A stretch of DNA of 64,000 nucleotides, taken from CAVTJL01 sp963828215. Its GTDB lineage: Bacteria > Pseudomonadota > Alphaproteobacteria > Geminicoccales > Geminicoccaceae. Every line of letters starts with the position of its first letter. Within the stretch, counting starts at the first letter, position 1. The stretch spans positions 248,001 through 312,000 of the forward strand of contig CAWHFO010000044.1 in NCBI GenBank assembly GCA_963828215.1. Reading direction: 5' to 3'. Both the position numbers and the translations under genes were made by a program. Shown here one piece after another: positions 62,715-64,000 of this stretch. The notes beneath the pieces were generated by a model, which saw only the letters and a list, made by a program, of their open reading frames with translations, did no database searches and had not been told where the DNA came from.

Positions 62715-64000
62715 TCATCGCCGGATCTGGAGCAGCTCGTTCAGCATGTCGTCCGCCGTCGTGATGACCTTGGCATTGGCCGAGTAGGCGCGCTGCGTGA
62801 CGATCATCTTGGTGAACTCGTCGGCCAGGTCGACATTGGCCGCCTCGAGGGCCGAGGGGGTGACGGCGCCGGCGCCGCCGCTGCCCGGGACCTTGAGGTT
62901 GAAGGCACCCGACATCTCGGTCTGGGCGAAGACGTTGCCGGACCTCGCGTCGAGGCCGCCGGGATTGGCGAAGACGGCGATGGGCAGGCGGTAGAGGCGC
63001 CGCTCGGCGCCGTTGGTGAAGGCGCCCACGACATAGCCCTTCTCGTCGATGCTGACGCCGCTGAGCTGGCCCACCTCGGCGCCGTTCTGCGTCACATAGG
63101 CGACGTCGCTCGGGCTCGCGAACTGCGACAGCCCGTCGGTCGAGCCCGGGGTGCCGAGATCGAGGGCGATGCTGCTCGCCGCGGCCCCGCCGGACGCGGC
63201 CCACTGCACGCCGATCTCGCCCGCCGCCGTGCCCGCCACGACCGGCGTCAGGCCGTTGCTGGCGAGGCTCCCGTCGCCGTTGAAGGTGATGGTGCCCGAG
63301 GCGATCAGGCCGTTGGCGCCGTAGGGCGGCTGATCGAGCTCGCCGGGCGCCCCGTAGAGCTCGGCGTCCCAGGTCTGGGCCGCCGGATCGTGCACGAAGG
63401 CGAGCGTGAGGTCGTGCTCCCGCCCGAGGCTGTCGAAGACCTGCACCTGGCGGCTGAACTGCGGCTGCTGGCCGGAGGCCCCGTTGGTCTGGGCGTAGGT
63501 CGCGAGGTCGCCGGTCGTGTAGGCGGTCGCCGGCGGCGCCTGGTCCGCGTCGAGATTGGCGCCGACCTGCACCGCGGTCGTGGCCACCGCGATCCCGTTG
63601 ATGCTCCGGATATTGACCGTCTCGATCTGGTTCGGGTCGACCGGATTGCCGTTCGCGTCGAGGAGCCAGCCCTGGAGATAGTCGCCGGTCGTGGTGCGCA
63701 GGTCGCCCAGCGCATCGGGCGAGAAGGAGCCCGCCCGGGTGTAGAGCTGCTCGCCGGAGCCGTCGGCGGCGGCGTTGACGACGAAGAATCCCGCTCCCGA
63801 GATGGCCGCGTCGGTGGGCGAGGAGCTGTTTTGGATCAGCCCCTGGCTGCCGACCATCCGGCCGGTGACCGCGCGCACCCCGCCCGTGTCGTCGTAAGGC
63901 GACCCCGGCATGCCCGTGACGAGACTGGCGAACTGCGCCACCTCGCCCTTGTAGGCGGTGGTGTTCACGTTCGCGACATTGTCCGAGATGACGCTCATGG
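62715..64000 (-). CDS. flgE: Flagellar hook protein FlgE (N-terminus cut by the window end)
   Basis: The window holds 427 codons from an internal Met to the stop; the first roughly 20-25 residues lie beyond 64000, since the sequence enters the conserved N-terminal motif in its middle (ISDNVANVNTTAYKGEVAQFASLV). The FlgE hallmarks follow: GAGFFVVNAAADG, YTRAGSFSPDALGDL, LQGWLLDANGNPV, and the C-terminal flagellin-like block EAANVDLADEFTKMIVTQRAYSANAKVITTADDML. Exported hook subunit, whose length FliK measures. Confidence 0.95.
   Translation of the reverse strand, partial: MSVISDNVANVNTTAYKGEVAQFASLVTGMPGSPYDDTGGVRAVTGRMVGSQGLIQNSSSPTDAAISGAGFFVVNAAADGSGEQLYTRAGSFSPDALGDLRTTTGDYLQGWLLDANGNPVDPNQIETVNIRSINGIAVATTAVQVGANLDADQAPPATAYTTGDLATYAQTNGASGQQPQFSRQVQVFDSLGREHDLTLAFVHDPAAQTWDAELYGAPGELDQPPYGANGLIASGTITFNGDGSLASNGLTPVVAGTAAGEIGVQWAASGGAAASSIALDLGTPGSTDGLSQFASPSDVAYVTQNGAEVGQLSGVSIDEKGYVVGAFTNGAERRLYRLPIAVFANPGGLDARSGNVFAQTEMSGAFNLKVPGSGGAGAVTPSALEAANVDLADEFTKMIVTQRAYSANAKVITTADDMLNELLQIRR

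Overview
The window is about 70% GC DNA from an alphaproteobacterium, most plausibly from the Rhodospirillales/Geminicoccaceae side of the class. The clues are a SciP (DUF1153) gene beside flagellar genes with a CtrA-like box upstream, a SAM-II riboswitch in front of metA, an FlbD-type sigma-54 activator in the flagellar cluster, DUF29 paralogs and a typical alphaproteobacterial palindromic repeat. No rRNA or tRNA was seen, so the species is not assigned.

Layout. (1) 1-2610 (+): end of a flagellar operon: flgC tail, fliE, fliQ, fliR, flhB. (2) 2725-6433: a LapG-type periplasmic cysteine protease coupled to a membrane PAS/degenerate HD-GYP protein, convergent with an exported SAM-hydrolase-like (DUF62) gene. 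(3) 6780-11324 (+): gnd, zwf, a HAD hydrolase and two genes of unknown function. (4) 11412-22662: a hydantoinase/oxoprolinase-type pair (hyuA, hyuB) with a class III cyclase/TPR gene between them (-), divergent from a class III aminotransferase and a polar amino acid ABC transporter (+); this looks like an amino acid or lactam catabolic module. (5) 23281-25181: a PsiF-like small protein, a PHB-depolymerase-like gene with two in-frame stops, and pyrE. (6) 25247-36305 (-): a surface polysaccharide locus with CDP-6-deoxyhexose synthesis (rfbF, rfbG, RmlC-like epimerase, reductase), four glycosyltransferase-type genes, one fused to a thymidylate-kinase-like domain, a flippase, and an ELM1-family protein at the upstream end. 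(7) 36346-44563: GNAT, methyltransferase, two oligopeptide-type ABC permeases, MFS exporter, TerB-J protein, redoxin/2OG-Fe(II) oxygenase and an unknown protein. (8) 44712-47885: an accessory island with three DUF29 copies around a wrecked pentapeptide-repeat/TIR gene of clearly lower GC. (9) 47990-52752: ChaC-like cyclotransferase, the aromatic amino acid genes tyrA, hisC and chorismate mutase (-), and riboswitch-controlled metA (+). (10) 52782-64000 (-): the second flagellar cluster: fliK, flhF, flhA, flbD, fliN, fliH, fliG, fliF, sciP, flgE (cut by the window end).

A striking property of this sequence is the number of otherwise good genes that need one base removed to read through: fliQ, hyuB, the cyclase, hyuA, pyrE, the 2OG oxygenase, the 43.8-44.6 kb gene, a DUF29 gene, the ChaC gene and metA all carry one apparent extra base, usually in a short homopolymer, and hisC and fliK each lack one. 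Several are housekeeping genes. I read this mainly as an indel error signature of the assembly. The exception is 44.8-46.5 kb, where indels are several-fold denser and of mixed sign, which looks like true gene decay. Coordinates of such genes span both frame segments.
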